Part shown: piece after piece, positions 1 through 13,200 of the stretch
Position numbering within the stretch: the first letter of the stretch is position 1
How the letters are laid out: each line of letters starts with the position of its first letter
NCBI RefSeq assembly: GCF_036370855.1
Contig: NC_088102.1
Location: forward strand, 19,945,001-20,009,000
DNA length: 64,000 nt
From: Dromaius novaehollandiae
Lineage: Eukaryota; Chordata; Aves; Casuariiformes; Dromaiidae
Direction of reading: 5' to 3'
Notes under the pieces: model-generated
Told to the model about the DNA's origin: nothing
The model's input: only the letters and a program-made list of their open reading frames with translations
The model's database searches: none
Program-made: the position numbers and the translations under genes

Positions 1-1207
1 GAATGTACCACTAATCTGTGTACAGCTGTGGGATCTCAGCCCTTTTCCTCTCAGACTCCCGTCTGGAAAACAAGCTTTGGTCCGTGGGGCCTGTGAGCGC
101 AGGGGTTTCTATAGGGAGCCCAGGGGACAGTAGGGGCATTCCCAGCACAGAGGGGCTCCCGCTGTCTCCTCCGGGCGCGCACAATGCCACCTCTGCTGGT
201 GGCGAGACTCAACGGAGGACGAGCGGGTGGACAGTAAAGATGGCGTTGGGAGAAAGCACAACAACCGCCTCCTGCTTCTGCTTCTTCCAAAGGCTTGTGC
301 ATAGTAATTCTCTCCATTGTAGTACACGTGGCGTATATATTCATGATGCGCTCGCTAAAGAAATTTTGGCCGCCGTCAGCAGTGGGGTCTGGGGCCGTGT
401 CTTTATTCCAAGGAGCCCTTGGTGTTCAGATGGTATGGCATCCACGAGTGGGGAGCAAAACACCAACTCTTATGTTAATGAAGATTACAGTGAAGAACAG
501 AGGGGATGAACGCCCGGCTGCTCACCCACTGACAGCGATTCAGAGGATTTTCCCTCACAACACTGGAGTATCTAGCTATAACTAAGTTCCATCAGAACTT
601 TCTCTATGGACCATTTCAGAGAAATCACAAGTGAGCTGGAAAAATTGACACGGGGATAAAACCTTCATATCGGGCCTCAAAGCAAATATAAAGAAAGAGG
701 CCCTTATTTCTGTGTGCGAGACGCAGAAATAAAACCAGGAAAGCACTGTAAATATAATTGTAAAAACCTGTATAGCTAGAGACTGAGCTGGTGTCCATTC
801 AAAGAGCCACACAGAAGTCATTTAGATTAAGTTAATTTGCCCCAGCTGATAACTTGGTTTGTGGAATTTAACACATATCTCTTTTTCTAGCACTTTTAAG
901 CCATTTTATAGTGATCTGCAGAAAAAGATTTATGTTCTGTTAAATTCTGTGAGATGACTCAAGAAGTCTACAGGGAGGTGATCAGTTCCCATTCATTTCC
1001 AGAGGACCTTTTCCCCAAGAATTTGAAGTGGCAATCAGCAGCAGTGCTAGTTCCTCCCTCCCTTCGTCTTTCAGTCTCCTCCACAAGCTCTCCAAAAGCT
1101 GTGGGATTTTAAACACTCCTATTGCTACAAGTGGAAAAATAAAAGACATTGCTGAAGTGTCACTTTACGAACTGCTCATCAATCCTCAGTGTATTTTTGG
1201 GCCATGT

Positions 1208-1224
1208 AAAAAAAAAAAAAAAAA
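1208..1224. repeat. Poly(A) run, A17
   Basis: This is an uninterrupted run of 17 A. The bases before it match no retroposed gene or SINE that I recognise. Confidence 0.9.
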
Positions 1225-1718
1225 GAAATTAATTCTGTTTTCTCCTGACCTTTTGTTTTCATAACACTTTATAACAAGATCCATTCCAAGCTCTTGTACC
1301 AAGAATTCCTTGAAAACTATAAAAGGCATCCTCCTATTTATAAAATTATTTGGAGAGTTTGGGCATCTAGTAGCAGGATAAAGTGTCTTTTACCTATGTG
1401 TCCTCACCAGGTTCACCCTGAATTCATAGTGGTGGAGCATCTTTACTGCCCGAGGACTCGGTGATGCCCTGCCTAGAGCAAGCTCACAGCCTTCGGCTTT
1501 GAAGACAAGAACCCGAAGGCTGGTTTCACTATGGAGGAGCCAAAGACCACAGAGAGGCTGAGATATCTCTTTACTCACGCAAGCTGACCCCTCAGAGGAT
1601 GAGGGGGGACTGAGGGGAAGCTGACAGCACTGTACAAGCTACCTGCCATGAGCATTAAACCTGTCTTAAACAGAGGAAATTAATACCAAGCACCTCATTT
1701 AAATGGCATTTCATTTGG

Positions 1719-1849
1719 GACAAAAGCCAGGAAATATAACTGTTGGTTTGCTCTGCTCTTCGCTCACATGACTGTGCCTTTTGTTTTTCACTGTGATGAG
1801 CAGCAAGGATATAAAATCAGCCCCAGCTCTGAATTTCCTGGCTTTTGTC
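1719..1849. repeat. 17-bp perfect inverted repeat, 97-bp spacer
   Basis: The left arm, gacaaaagccaggaaat at 1719-1735, is the exact reverse complement of the right arm at 1833-1849. The spacer itself contains partly complementary words (gctctgctc and gatgagcagc). No transposon target duplication or terminal signature is apparent, so the origin is unknown. Confidence 0.85.
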
Positions 1850-2624
1850 AGCTTATGTCACACCCATAACATTATTCAAACGGGGGGTTTTGTGTGTTAC
1901 AGATAAATGTCGACAAAGCTCTGTCTAATGCCTTTTAGGTTGCTAGGAAACACAGCTCTGTAGCCACCACAGAGATATCTCCAGCTAGGGGCTCAGATAA
2001 GCTCTGACTTGTTTTGATTAGGTGAGCTTTATTACAGAAAAGACAGCAGCATGCTTGACATCATGAAAATATGACCTGCTACAAAAACGATGGCACAAAG
2101 ATCATTTTTTGCTCGCAATCACATTCATGGGAGGACTCTAAGAATACCTTTCTAGCTCACCAAATCACTTCCATCCAGAAAAATCCACACCTGCTAATTA
2201 AGGCTCCTCATGGTCCCCTAGGACTTGGATCCGTTGCTGCCAACACCTCTGTATTATATGGTACCGTGGTGAAAAGTCATTATTAGTCCGGCTTTAATGT
2301 CATGTTGCAGGAGTACCGTGGCATTTGTAGTCTAGCGGTCAGAATAGATAACTAAGAATAAAACCACCCAGGTTCTTGTCTCTGCTCTGCAATTTCGTGG
2401 TTGTGTACAGACAGCAGATATGAATGATGGATACCTGTGTCAGACAATGATTTACGGAGGGGGGAAGCAACGTGCGCCTCTCCACTGTTGTTAGTGGTGT
2501 CCCGGGGTCTGCTCACTGGCACTGCGGCTCTTCTCCTCCCTTCAGACTGAGGCTGTCTCTACCTGCCCAGGGATACGCCGATGCCCTGCCCCTGCCTATG
2601 ACATGTCCAACAGGCATTTGGTGA

Positions 2625-2950
2625 AATGGTGGAAACACCGTGTCCTCCTGAGATAAGCTATTTCAGTCCCTCATCTCCTTACAACAGAAAGTTTTTCCTG
2701 ATGTCTAACCATAATCTACTCCACCGCGGTTCAAGCACTTTACTTCTTGTCCTCCCCACAGCACCTACAGCGAACAGATCACTCCTTCCTCTCTGCAGCA
2801 ACCTGTTATATATTTGAAGACCTTCCTTTGAGATCCTTCCTCCCCCAGTCAGCTTTTCTCTAAACAAAACAACTTGAAATTTTTGGTGTTTCCTCATAGG
2901 AAATGCCATATTTTCCCGAACTTCTTTAACTCCATGTCCTACTGCCTGTG
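2625..2950 (-). mobile_element. Degraded CR1 LINE fragment (3' part)
   Basis: In antisense the sequence carries the CR1 3'-region words: gaaagtttttcctgatgtct, the 'acttcttgtcct' word, ctgcagcaacctgttatata, tttgaagac, ttctctaaacaaaacaactt and 'tcctcatagg'. This is the part ahead of the 3' end of an amniote CR1 retrotransposon (non-LTR LINE). Many substitutions and the absence of the 5' part and terminal repeat indicate an old, dead, truncated copy with its sense strand on minus. Confidence 0.85.
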
Positions 2951-5900
2951 AAGGCAGGGCAGTTATTCTGCAGGCTATAGATAAAAACATCAACAGCTAG
3001 GTGAAAGCACCAATCTGACCTCAGATTTAGGCATGCTGTACCTGTGAACTATGCAATTTCTGTCCATGTTGCTGGCTATAGCTTGGGATCACATAATGTA
3101 CACTTCAGTCAGGAAGGGATTAGGCAGATATGTCTGATGATGTACAGGGCTGCCAGGGGTTAGTTGTGTCCCAGCCAGAGTGATTAAATGATACAAAAGA
3201 GGCCCTGGGATCACGTTAGGATGTAAGCACACTCAGGACTTTCAGTCTCGTCTAAGTTTACATTTATATGTTTACATTTAAATAAAGTACATGGCTCTAT
3301 GCAATGACCTCATGTGGCAGCTGTAATTCATACCAGTCAGAAGAGACAATCCAGCTGAATTGCTCATGGGTTTTTAAAAGGCTTTTCCTAAATTTACACC
3401 CAATTAAGTGAAAATTTACATTCATGCAGGCAGTACCATCAGTGCATAGTCATAGCATTGTTAAAGAAATTTTTAATCATGAGCCTATCTCAGGTAAAAT
3501 TATTACAGGAGTTAAAATGTGGTCCAAAGAATAAAAACAATCAGGCTCTTTCCAGCTAATTGGGAAAGCAAGTTTTGGAATAACACCTTCTGTGCCAAGA
3601 ACTCTGCAGCTGAAGTGTTTCAGTTGGGAGTTTTGGTACAAACAGGTACTTTCCAAAGCATTCAGTTTATAGGTTAATATTAACATTAGGCATTGCACAT
3701 TTAATTCAACCGTTTGGGAAGTAGTGATCTGATATGCTTCCCTGCATCCATGATTAAGCCTTGGATTTGTGTGCTGTATTCAAACAAAGTCTTATGTACT
3801 GGGATCCTGGTAGAGGATACGAAAGACATTTATACTGTCTTTGCTGCTCACACCTGGAGCAAATCCTGCTGCCCTGGCTGACTTGTATGATTTGGTCTCT
3901 GTCCCTTGGGGACAGATGAGCCATGACCACACTACAACACTCCTGGAACAGACCTGGCATCCTACCAGTTCCCACTGCTGTTGCACTTGGGGGCAAGCAC
4001 TTGAGGCCTCCCTAGCAGCAGGGTCATCACCACCACGCACTCACCCTGTACACAACAGAGGACTACACCAGCATCCTTCTGACAAAGTGACCAAGCACTA
4101 TAAGCACGTGCAGATGCCGTTGCATGTGTTGCAAAAACACAGTACCTGTGCCTGCTGTAACTGCTTCTGTTGCCATTGCTTCTTCAGCACATGACGTCAG
4201 AGTCCCACCACAGAAAACGCCTCATCCTTTGGGGTGTAGGCAAGCCCAGCTCAAACTAGGGCTAAGGATGGCTACACACAGATGCCTGTTAGAGCCAAAT
4301 TTGGCCAGATGGTGTTTGTGCACTACTGTTGCCCCAATTATGTGCCTGGCTCTTTGCTGCCAGCAAGCCAAGCTGTGACATAGCACATTGTTGTGTGGAA
4401 GTGCTCTCAGGGCCTGGATGTGGCTGTTGGCAAACAACGATGGAAGGCTGCTGGTGAAAGAGGCTGCTCTTCCCTCTGTGTGTGTGTGTGCATGTGTGAG
4501 GTACCCAGGGTGCGGGGTGAGATGAGCTTTTTCCATCCCTTCCCTTGCGCTGCCTGTCTCCTGCCTGCCAAGGAATGCCACCATCATGCAGTGTATCTTT
4601 CCTAAACATAGTCATACATAAACATAACTTTCTTCTCTCAGCTCCCAAGTAAACATAACTTAAGCAAGACAGCTACCAGAGCTAGGGTCAATGCCAGAGG
4701 CACAACTTCATGTTTAGGGTCCCTCCCCTTGTCCTGAATGTGGCAATGAGGTTGGAAGGGGTGAATGAGTCCCCCAGTCTCACCTCCTCCCCCTGGTAGC
4801 TTATCAAGGCCCTAGGCCTCCCGGGGCAGCATGATGCTCCAGTCCCAGGTGAGGGTGCAGCACAAAGTGCACTGTTATGGCATATCAGCCTCAAACTGGT
4901 ACAGCTCAAGATAACAGGGGCATGCATGTCAACACACACCAGCACAGTGGTTGGCATCACAGGTCTTTACATGCTCAGCCTTTGTTTTGATGAATCTGAA
5001 GTCAAATTACTTGGGAAAAACCCACAGCACCAAGCTGACCTAACATCTCCTCCTTGCCATTGCATACCATCCTCCCTGCAGCACAAGCCTGGGTCCTGGC
5101 CAGTTCAAAACATACGGAAATCCTGAGAGTCTTGAATTTCTTTCTGTACATGACAAATTTTTGTCTTTTTTTAATCAGAAGGTCCACAAGAAAAATATAA
5201 GTGGTCAACTAATGAAAGAACTGTTTCAAAGCTCCCCAGATTTATATTTTTATAGCACGCCATCTAGGAGACTTGTGAACACACCTGAGCGAGATTTGTG
5301 CCCATGTGGCAGTGTGCATGGTTACAAAGCCTAGGGGCACTGAAAAAACATCTTGGGTGGAAGGAGTGAATGCACCCAGGTCTGTGTAGGTGGTGTCTGT
5401 AGTGTGCAGATCCTTGAGAGAGCAACCCTGCCAAGTACCCCCAGCTTTCTTTGCAGAGGTAGCTATTTAGCTTGCTTCGGGTGAGTGCTGGGAAGTGGAA
5501 TAACATGGCTGTAGCATAGATGAGTGTTGTTAGTCAATTGACTAAGAACACCTCATCTGGATTTAAACTCCACTGGTTTGCATATCTTGCCACTGGAGGA
5601 CTGGGACCCTGGACTGACTGGATGCAATGGGAATGTGTTACCAATCTGTGTATCATCTGTGTAGTGATGGCATTTCAGTCTGCTGCCCCATAGGCTGTTG
5701 TTCCACAAGCAGGTGAGTTATCTTACCTATGCATTGCTGCCAAGGGGGTGGTATCACAACCCAGCTACCTCCTCAAATTTCTTTCTTCTCTGCATTCCTG
5801 TTCCTGACCATTCACCCCCCACCTTTCTGGTGCTGGCCTGGACATTCATCGGTCCCACGCGTGAGCTCATACAACTCCTTAAGCCAGGGGAAAACTATCC

Positions 5901-7720
5901 ATTTTATTTTTGCTGGGTTAGGCTTCTTCTGGATCAACAAATGGCTGTGTTACAGATGGGTCTGACAAGTGCCTGATCAGACACAAGGCAAGCGGCAGGT
6001 GTACACAGCTGGAAATGCAAGAAGTAGGGGGAGAGCGGGACCTCTGACTCCAGTGGCAGTGAGCCATTAGATCGGTTCACACCAGCTTGTAGGATTGCAT
6101 CTCTCTGCAGCTTGGCCACACATGGGGTAGGTGTAGTGACAAGAAATAGTCTAGGTGACATTAAGCAATTACCCCTCCCAAATTCTGGCATCTAACAGAA
6201 AAGAGTAAGACTGCTCACAATTCATCCTTTTTAGTACCAAAGTCCATGCTAAAGACAACAAAACCTCAAGATCAATGATACAATAAACTCTGCCACAGCT
6301 GAAAGAACCAACATGGACTGGCTTTCTCTGCTCTTTCGCGTATCTTATCCACCAAAACAATACAATCTCCCTATATTCCTTGGGACTCACAGAACTGCAG
6401 AAAATCGGGGTTGTTCCCAAACATGTGTCCTAGCCTATTTGCCGATCACCTCACCTAAACAGCTCAGACAGAAGAGGTCTATTGTCAGAAGACTACAACA
6501 TTAAGAGGAGATTTATCAGGCCCATTGATTTGGCTCTTCCTTCCCTAATGTGGGTATCACAAACACAGTTCACTAACAGGCCAGAAACCTTCCACAGGCC
6601 TGAATGACAATATCTGACACAGTAAATGGCTGAAGTTCAGCTAGAGTCAGTGAAGAGTTTCCCCAGTTAAGAAATGGAGTTTTCCTCAGGGAGGTAAGTC
6701 TGCCCCATTCAAATCTGTGAAAGCATATCTAATTCACAGGCTTTCTCTGTGCCTGTTATTACTTCTGCCGTGAGCTTGAACTTCTTAATGAGATTAATGA
6801 TCCATGGGATCCATAGTGATCAGTGATTGATGAGGTTCTCGCCAAAATCAATTTACTGTTTTTTTCTACCAAGGGTTGCTGCCACTCCAGTGCATCCCAG
6901 ACTGGGTTCCAGTTAAGACCCCATAGCTTGATCTGGCTTTCCCTGACTAGGCACTTAAATTCAGGGCCAACACTTCATTGAATAGGGTTTTCTGATAACC
7001 TCAAGGGAGCCTGGTGGTAGCAGCACATTAACCCACTGATGCTAATCTGCAGGATTGGGTAACAGGGTATGCAAATGACTTAAATTAGATCTTGTTTTCA
7101 AAGGGTATCATAAGATGTCCCTCGAGCTTTATGTGGAGCTTTGGACATGATTCGATGCATTAACATTTAATTTCTGACAGGTGGGGTTCACCTTCCTTTG
7201 AGGTAAAGCGCTTACAGTGACACAGATCCTGTGCCTCTCTTCTTGTCCTTGTAATAAGAAATACAAGATCCAGTTTCTCTCTCTTCTTCTTTCCCCCACT
7301 GCTTTCCTCCCACAGTGTTTTAAAAATCTGACAGCAATTTGAAAAAGTTGTTGTGCTCCCATTAGGGTTCTGTTCTCGCTCAGTGACTTCCAGATCACGT
7401 TCCCTGCCCTGATATGTCAGTGCTGTTGGGATATAAACAGCGAGGTTTTTCTTCTGCTTTTCTTTATCCTCGTATTGCCCTGGGACAGCTACTTCTTCAC
7501 CTGACCATAAGAACAACTAAGAGGAGATTTGTGCCAGAGTCCTGGGCCAAGGCTTGTGCTGATCCCGTTGCCTGCTGGGAAAGGATTTGGGCATATTAGT
7601 CAGTGCAGTGTGAATGTTTGCTCTGTGCAGGCCCTTGGTGCACTTCACAGCTTTGCAGCTCACCGGACTATTTGATTTATAGAGCTCCAAGTGACCTGGG
7701 ACATAACCACTGCCAGTATT
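2951..7720. other. Noncoding stretch, no gene recognised
   Basis: The sequence is of mixed composition and I recognise no exon. It contains a short (TG)7 tract at 4477-4490 and several open frames of 60-120 codons without domain similarity. The minus-strand frame at 7160-7516 (118 codons) is rich in Lys, Arg and Glu but is not recognisable. Confidence 0.55.
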
Positions 7721-7723
7721 TAA

Positions 7724-7900
7724 GATCATAGATTTTAAAGGTCAGCAGGGACCACTAGCCTTTATTATACCAGAAGCCAAATAATTTAATCCAGTAAATC
7801 CTGCCTCAAATCCATATCTTGTGGTTGAGCTAGAGCATATATTTTCAGAAGCTATTCCAGACTCAATTTAGAGATTTAATTTTAATGAGGTATCCCACTG
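7724..7900 (-). mobile_element. Degraded CR1 LINE fragment (3' end)
   Basis: It begins with atcatagattttaaaggtca and gcagggaccac, then has the 'cctgcctcaa' and gttgagctagagcatat words. This is the antisense of the extreme 3' end of an old amniote CR1 subfamily well known from turtles and crocodilians and found as relics in birds. The copy is short, divergent and inactive, with its sense on the minus strand. Confidence 0.82.
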
Positions 7901-10250
7901 AGGGCTCTGTGTCCCTGTAACTCTCCTCATGTACGACACTGTGTGATGTGTCCACATCTCTATTCTTACAGTAGAGTTTTGCTTAAAACATCAGTGATTT
8001 TGGTTAGAGCAGAGTTATTATTTACTGAATGCTGCCAGTGTATTCTGCCTTGCTTAAGTCACAGTTTTATGATGTAAATTAGGCAGATAATGCTGTTCAT
8101 AAACCATACTGCATGATCAGATGGCAGACTAAGCTTAGCGAGATAGAGATTTCCTTTTTAATTAAAACTGCAACACTTCTGTGTGGTGGATTAACACTGA
8201 AAGGGTCACTGGAGGAAGTGAATTAAAGTAGGATTTGAATGATGAGAAAGTGGCCATTTTTGAGCAATTTCAGAACAAAACAACTGTGTCATTTCCCCAT
8301 GTCTTCCTTGCAGGACTCCTAAGATTATACTATCTTTATTTAACCCTTAGAACTCCCTAAAGGTAGTAAAATATCATTTTGTTCATAAGAAAACCGAGAT
8401 GTGCAAGGATAAAAGAGAAAAAAAAAAATCACATTTGGCTCTATTGCAGTCTTCATCTTGAGAGGGAGACTTTGTTTTTGAAAGTGCTTGGTACCCAGAG
8501 CTCCCACCAATGTCTGTTGGAACTGAGGGATCTTCAGCAGCTCCAGAAATCAAGCCCCACTAGCTCTTTTCAGGTAAATTGTGTTTTTTTCCCCCCACAG
8601 ACAACATTCACAGTCGACAATTAAGTTGCAGTATGAACACTGAGCTTCAGTTCCCACGATACTCAGGCCTGCTGGCTGGCTTGTCCCAGAAGACTGTCAA
8701 TAACCAGTGCATCCACAGATGTCACGCTTGCACTGAGCCACCCTTGCTTTCTGCTGAAAGGAAGCCTGCAATATTTTTTTGCCCCCAGGCCCTCCCAAGC
8801 TGCAAATTCTTGGATCGTATTAATGCAAGCCTACCTTCCTCTAGGCTCCCAAACGAATAGCTACATTAGACTGTACCTGCTGCTCATCTGACGTGTTAAC
8901 AAAGCTGAGTTTAAGTGGATGGCTAACTTCAAATCAAGAACTTGCACAGGAATCCTTTTGCTAAATACTCTGCAATTGGACATAAGCTGAGTAAGGCAAA
9001 GACTGCAGTATTGTATCACTGATAAACATGTAGGGAGAAGAAATCTGAGCCATCTTTGCTCCATCAAAAAAAAAAAACATGTGCTGAGATGTTTCCCACT
9101 ATATTGCTCAGGTATGTAAGAAATCCTGAATCAGCTACTCACAAAGAATAAAATTATTATAATTAAATTTCCACATGTATATTTATAGCAATAGATTAGA
9201 AGTGCCTAACAACTCCTAAGCAAATACAAGCTTTCTTCCAGAAAAACTGTCTGTTGAAAACAACAGAGCCAACGTGGTTACAGACATTACAAAACAGACC
9301 AGCTATTTGGTATTAAATGTCAATAAATGATTTGGATAATCAAATATTTCTGTACTGGCACAAAGAAAAAAAAAAGCATAGCCTCACAGATGGGATTTTT
9401 TGGGGAAAAGAATGAACTGAATTCATCACCTACAATTTACTATGAGAAAATGACTTCATCCTGCTCAAGCTTTTATATGAGACAACCTATAGGAAAACCA
9501 GAAAGTCTCCAATTCTCAGGCCATAAGCTCTTTGAAAGGGGGATGAATTTACTCTGAATACTTCAATAGCACACAGCACAATGCCATCCTCATCCTCACA
9601 GAGGGCCTCTTGACAGAGGTGAGGTAAGTCTACAACAACAACAAATAAAATTATGCTTACCCCATTGAGTACCTCAAAGGAAATTAATTTCTAGTTTTAT
9701 AGAATTACCCTGAATAAAAACACATTAAGCAGCACAGACCACCCAGCAAAGCCAGATATCCAGACACTTAGGAGCTGCAAAGAGAGCCCAAATGTGTGTA
9801 TTTTGCCCCCAGCCCTCTTCAAACCCTGTATTAGAGAAACCCATGAGCTGGCAGCCGCGGCAGGCGGAGGGAGGACCGAGCCTCCACCTGTGCTTACCTA
9901 CCCCCATCACTTTATGCCAGCAAACTCTGCAATGCAGCAGCAAGTGCTCTGCACTTTGGTGCGTGTTTGCTTGCCTCTCGCTGTCTGTGCCAGGGAACGT
10001 GTGCAGGCAGCAGGGAGCTTTAATAAAGCAAATGCTGCAGCAGACTGCAGAGCAGCCTGATTAACAGCTTCGACGTTGCCGGGGAGCGTGCGGGAGCACT
10101 CTGCCTCCCCTCCTCCACGCAGCCCTCAGACCTGATGGATCAAAGCTCTGACCAGCATCAGGTGGTTAAAACACAGTTCATTAACTCGGGTTGCTTTCTG
10201 CCTGCTCGCCACAGCAAGGCTGCAGGAGCTGCTTACAATGATCACATACT
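7901..10250. other. Noncoding stretch, no gene recognised
   Basis: It is mostly AT-rich, with short A runs near 8420 and 9067. Composition becomes more GC-rich after about 9.75 kb. Small open frames there, on both strands, show no recognisable domain or splice context. Confidence 0.5.
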
Positions 10251-13200
10251 AAATGTGTTTACTGGAGTTCAAAACAGCTTGTCTCCCTCATGCCAAGACC
10301 GCCCTTTAAAATGATATTAATTAAGCAAGCAGCTTTAATACAACAGGCAAATGGCATGTAATCAGTGATTATAGCAGCAGGCAAGGACATGATTTCGCAG
10401 AGATTCAGAGAGAAGGGGACAAAAGCAAGACCCTGCCTTCCCCGCGCGGCTCCGCTGGGGCGCTGCTCTGCCCCACTCCCATCTCCCCCTTCTCACAGGT
10501 CGCGCTGGCAGCCTCACGCCTTGCGCAGAGGTCTCGAGAGGGGGTCTGAGCTGGGGAAAAGCAGTTTTCCTTTCCCTTCTGTAACAAAACGTTTGGGGAA
10601 TGGGTGCGTTTTCCAGGGCCGTCCTTCAGGATGGGGTGGAGGGCCGGGGCAGCAGCCCTCCAAAATCCCATGGCCAGGGGCACCACAGCTCCACAGCCCC
10701 ACACGCACCGAAGCTGAAGGCACTGTGGTCCAGCTGCGCTGTTCAGTGTCCATGGGTTATTCAGCGGCTCGAGGACCCTGGTGCCAGCGATGGGATCGGT
10801 CTGTAGGTGTTTGCAGCTTCTCTACAGCTGGACGTGGGCTCGGTGAGATTAGGTTGGAAAACCCTGGGAGGCTTGAACCAAAGGCACGTCTCACGTAGCA
10901 CATCTGGGACGCAAAAGCAGAGTGTGAAGTCCTGGTAATCCCCACCACTCTCACGGGGCAAAGCAGCTCACAGCCAGCCACGCTCAGTTTTTTGCGATGG
11001 GAGAACAAAGGGTGGCCACCACTGGGAGGGCTCCTGGTAGGCAGGACAAGCAGAGGCAGCCTCAGGTAGATGCAGTCAGCCAGGGCCCAACACTAGGAAA
11101 CCCTCATCAGACACAGACAGATCAAAAAGAGAATTTACCCGGCTGTAGGTTGTTTACCAGAATGAGATGGAAACCAAATTAATAAATTGTCCCAGCTCCT
11201 GTCCCCACACTCCCACTCAGTGTATTTGCTTCTTTCCCTTCTGTCTTTGCTCCTGCCCTCCCACGTGAAAAAAGCAAAGTTATTTGTTTATCTTCCTTGC
11301 AGTCCTTTATAATGCTTTATAAAACCATCACCCAGGCTTATGGGCCAAAACCCCATTTTACAGCTGTAGAAAATGCAGCTCAGAGAGGCAGAGTGACTCA
11401 GTCTGGATTTTATAGCCAACCCACATCAGAACCCGTTTTCAGAACACATTTTCTTTGGCTCTTAAAATGAACCTTACTCTGCTCGCACCAGAACTTTCCA
11501 CTGGAGACGGAGTTACCCATTGCGCTGAACTTTCTATCTTTATCCCCTCAGACTCGTATTTATTCTTTGTTCTTCAGCCTCCTGGATGTTGTGGGATGTA
11601 AAGCAGAGTGTATACTATTGTTCACTTCAGCTTTGTGCTGGTGAAAGGACAAGCACAAAGGGAGGAGAGGAGAGGAGAAAAGGGGGCACCTTCTCGTATA
11701 AAAGGCTCTGAAATCCCATACGGAAAAACTCTGTATAAGTGAATAAATGTCACTCTAAAATCCTACTGAATTTAAGAGGGAATGATCTCCTTCCCACATG
11801 GTTTTCAAACACCCTATAGACTGGTGCAGAATTTGGGCACCTAGAGGAAGCAGATCATTCTCCTTTCAATTCTGTGGATTTATCCATATAAAACTACTGC
11901 TTTCATTTCCGCTAAGTACCTTATGGGAAAGGCCTAGGGACAAGGATGCAAAGATAACTAGGAGAACAATTTTGGTTGGTTGGTTTGACTTTTAAAGTGG
12001 CTGTAGAATAGCAAGCATTGCTATTGCTTTCTTCTCCTGATTCTCAGTGGTATTGTATTTGCTTATTTTGTTTATAGGCTGCTCGGTGGCAATTGCCACT
12101 ACAGTATCAGGCAGGGAGTTTTTAAAACAGTGTGAATGGTTGCCTAGATGTTTTTTGAGCTGAGTGGCTTGCCTGCATATTCATCTTCACTGTACATGGA
12201 GCAGGCTGTGCTCGGAGGAAAACAAAGTGAGTCTTCATGATCATTTATCTTCCTGGATGAAAAACCAGTAGCAAATGAAACAGTGCTATGTATTATATCA
12301 TCTAAAGCCTCTTAGGGAGGGAGAGGGCAGCAGAACTCAGCAGTGCAGACAGCAGGCCTTTTCCACGTAGCTGCTGCAGAGGCACGCGCCGGAGGGCTGC
12401 CAGGGAGGGCCGCAGCTGCGCCAGATGTGCAGTGATACGAGTGCAATGAAATTCAGCGTGGCATTCAGGTAAACTAATTTTCTGCGCTGAATTCAGCAAA
12501 ATTGTTCCCCAGTCCTTCTGCACATACGTGCATGTGCGTAGGTATGTTACATAAAAGCAGTGTTTACCCTGGAAGCCCACGGGAAACATTAAATGACTGT
12601 GCGCACTGCTGACGGTCGACACAAGAGTGCCCACAGGCAACTTTTCTGTGATAAATTTATGTCAGATTTTATATGCTACAACATCTGGGCCAAAACTTGG
12701 AGCTAGCAATCTAATAAGACAGCTTAGCTATGAACAGTCACTTCAGTGACTTGACCCTGATCATCATCCGTACTTCATATGGTAAAAAGCTTGGCCTGTT
12801 CACTTAAAGGCTCCTCATTTCTGCTGTACCCGAGTTGCGTGACCTGGCTGGTAGGGAGAAGCGACACGGAGACTCCTCGGTACCACTCCTCGGCCGGAAA
12901 ACGTTCCCCGGTGACCTTGCGCAAACTGTGTGCGGCTCCGCTGCTCCCTCGCAGAGAGCCCCAGGCAGGGCAGGAGGGGAGGCCGGAGCGCGATGCAGCA
13001 GCACTTGGAAAAGCCGTTTGCAGCAGGATATCCCGGGGGAGTCCGGGCACGGCTACTGCACCATGGCGCCAAGCCCAGGTGCCGTTTCTCTGTCCCGGTG
13101 AGCGGCTCTTTTGCTGCAGGCGCCGGCGCCCCGTGGCTCTGGGGAAGCCCCTGTCTCGGTGGTGGCCACCGGTGATGCCTGGAGCTGCCGCGCGCCCTCC

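Larger units (their letters stand above)
1..2600. other. Noncoding stretch, no gene recognised
   Basis: The first 500 bases are moderately GC-rich and contain overlapping open frames on both strands without a recognisable domain. The rest includes an A17 run (1208-1224), a 17-bp inverted repeat (1719-1849) and an X-box-like motif GTTGCTAGGAAAC (1939-1951). I find no exon I can assign. Confidence 0.6.

Noticed and set aside
10365-10898. 177-codon plus-strand frame
   Set aside because: It overlaps minus-strand frames of similar length, its composition follows local GC content, and no homologous domain is visible.
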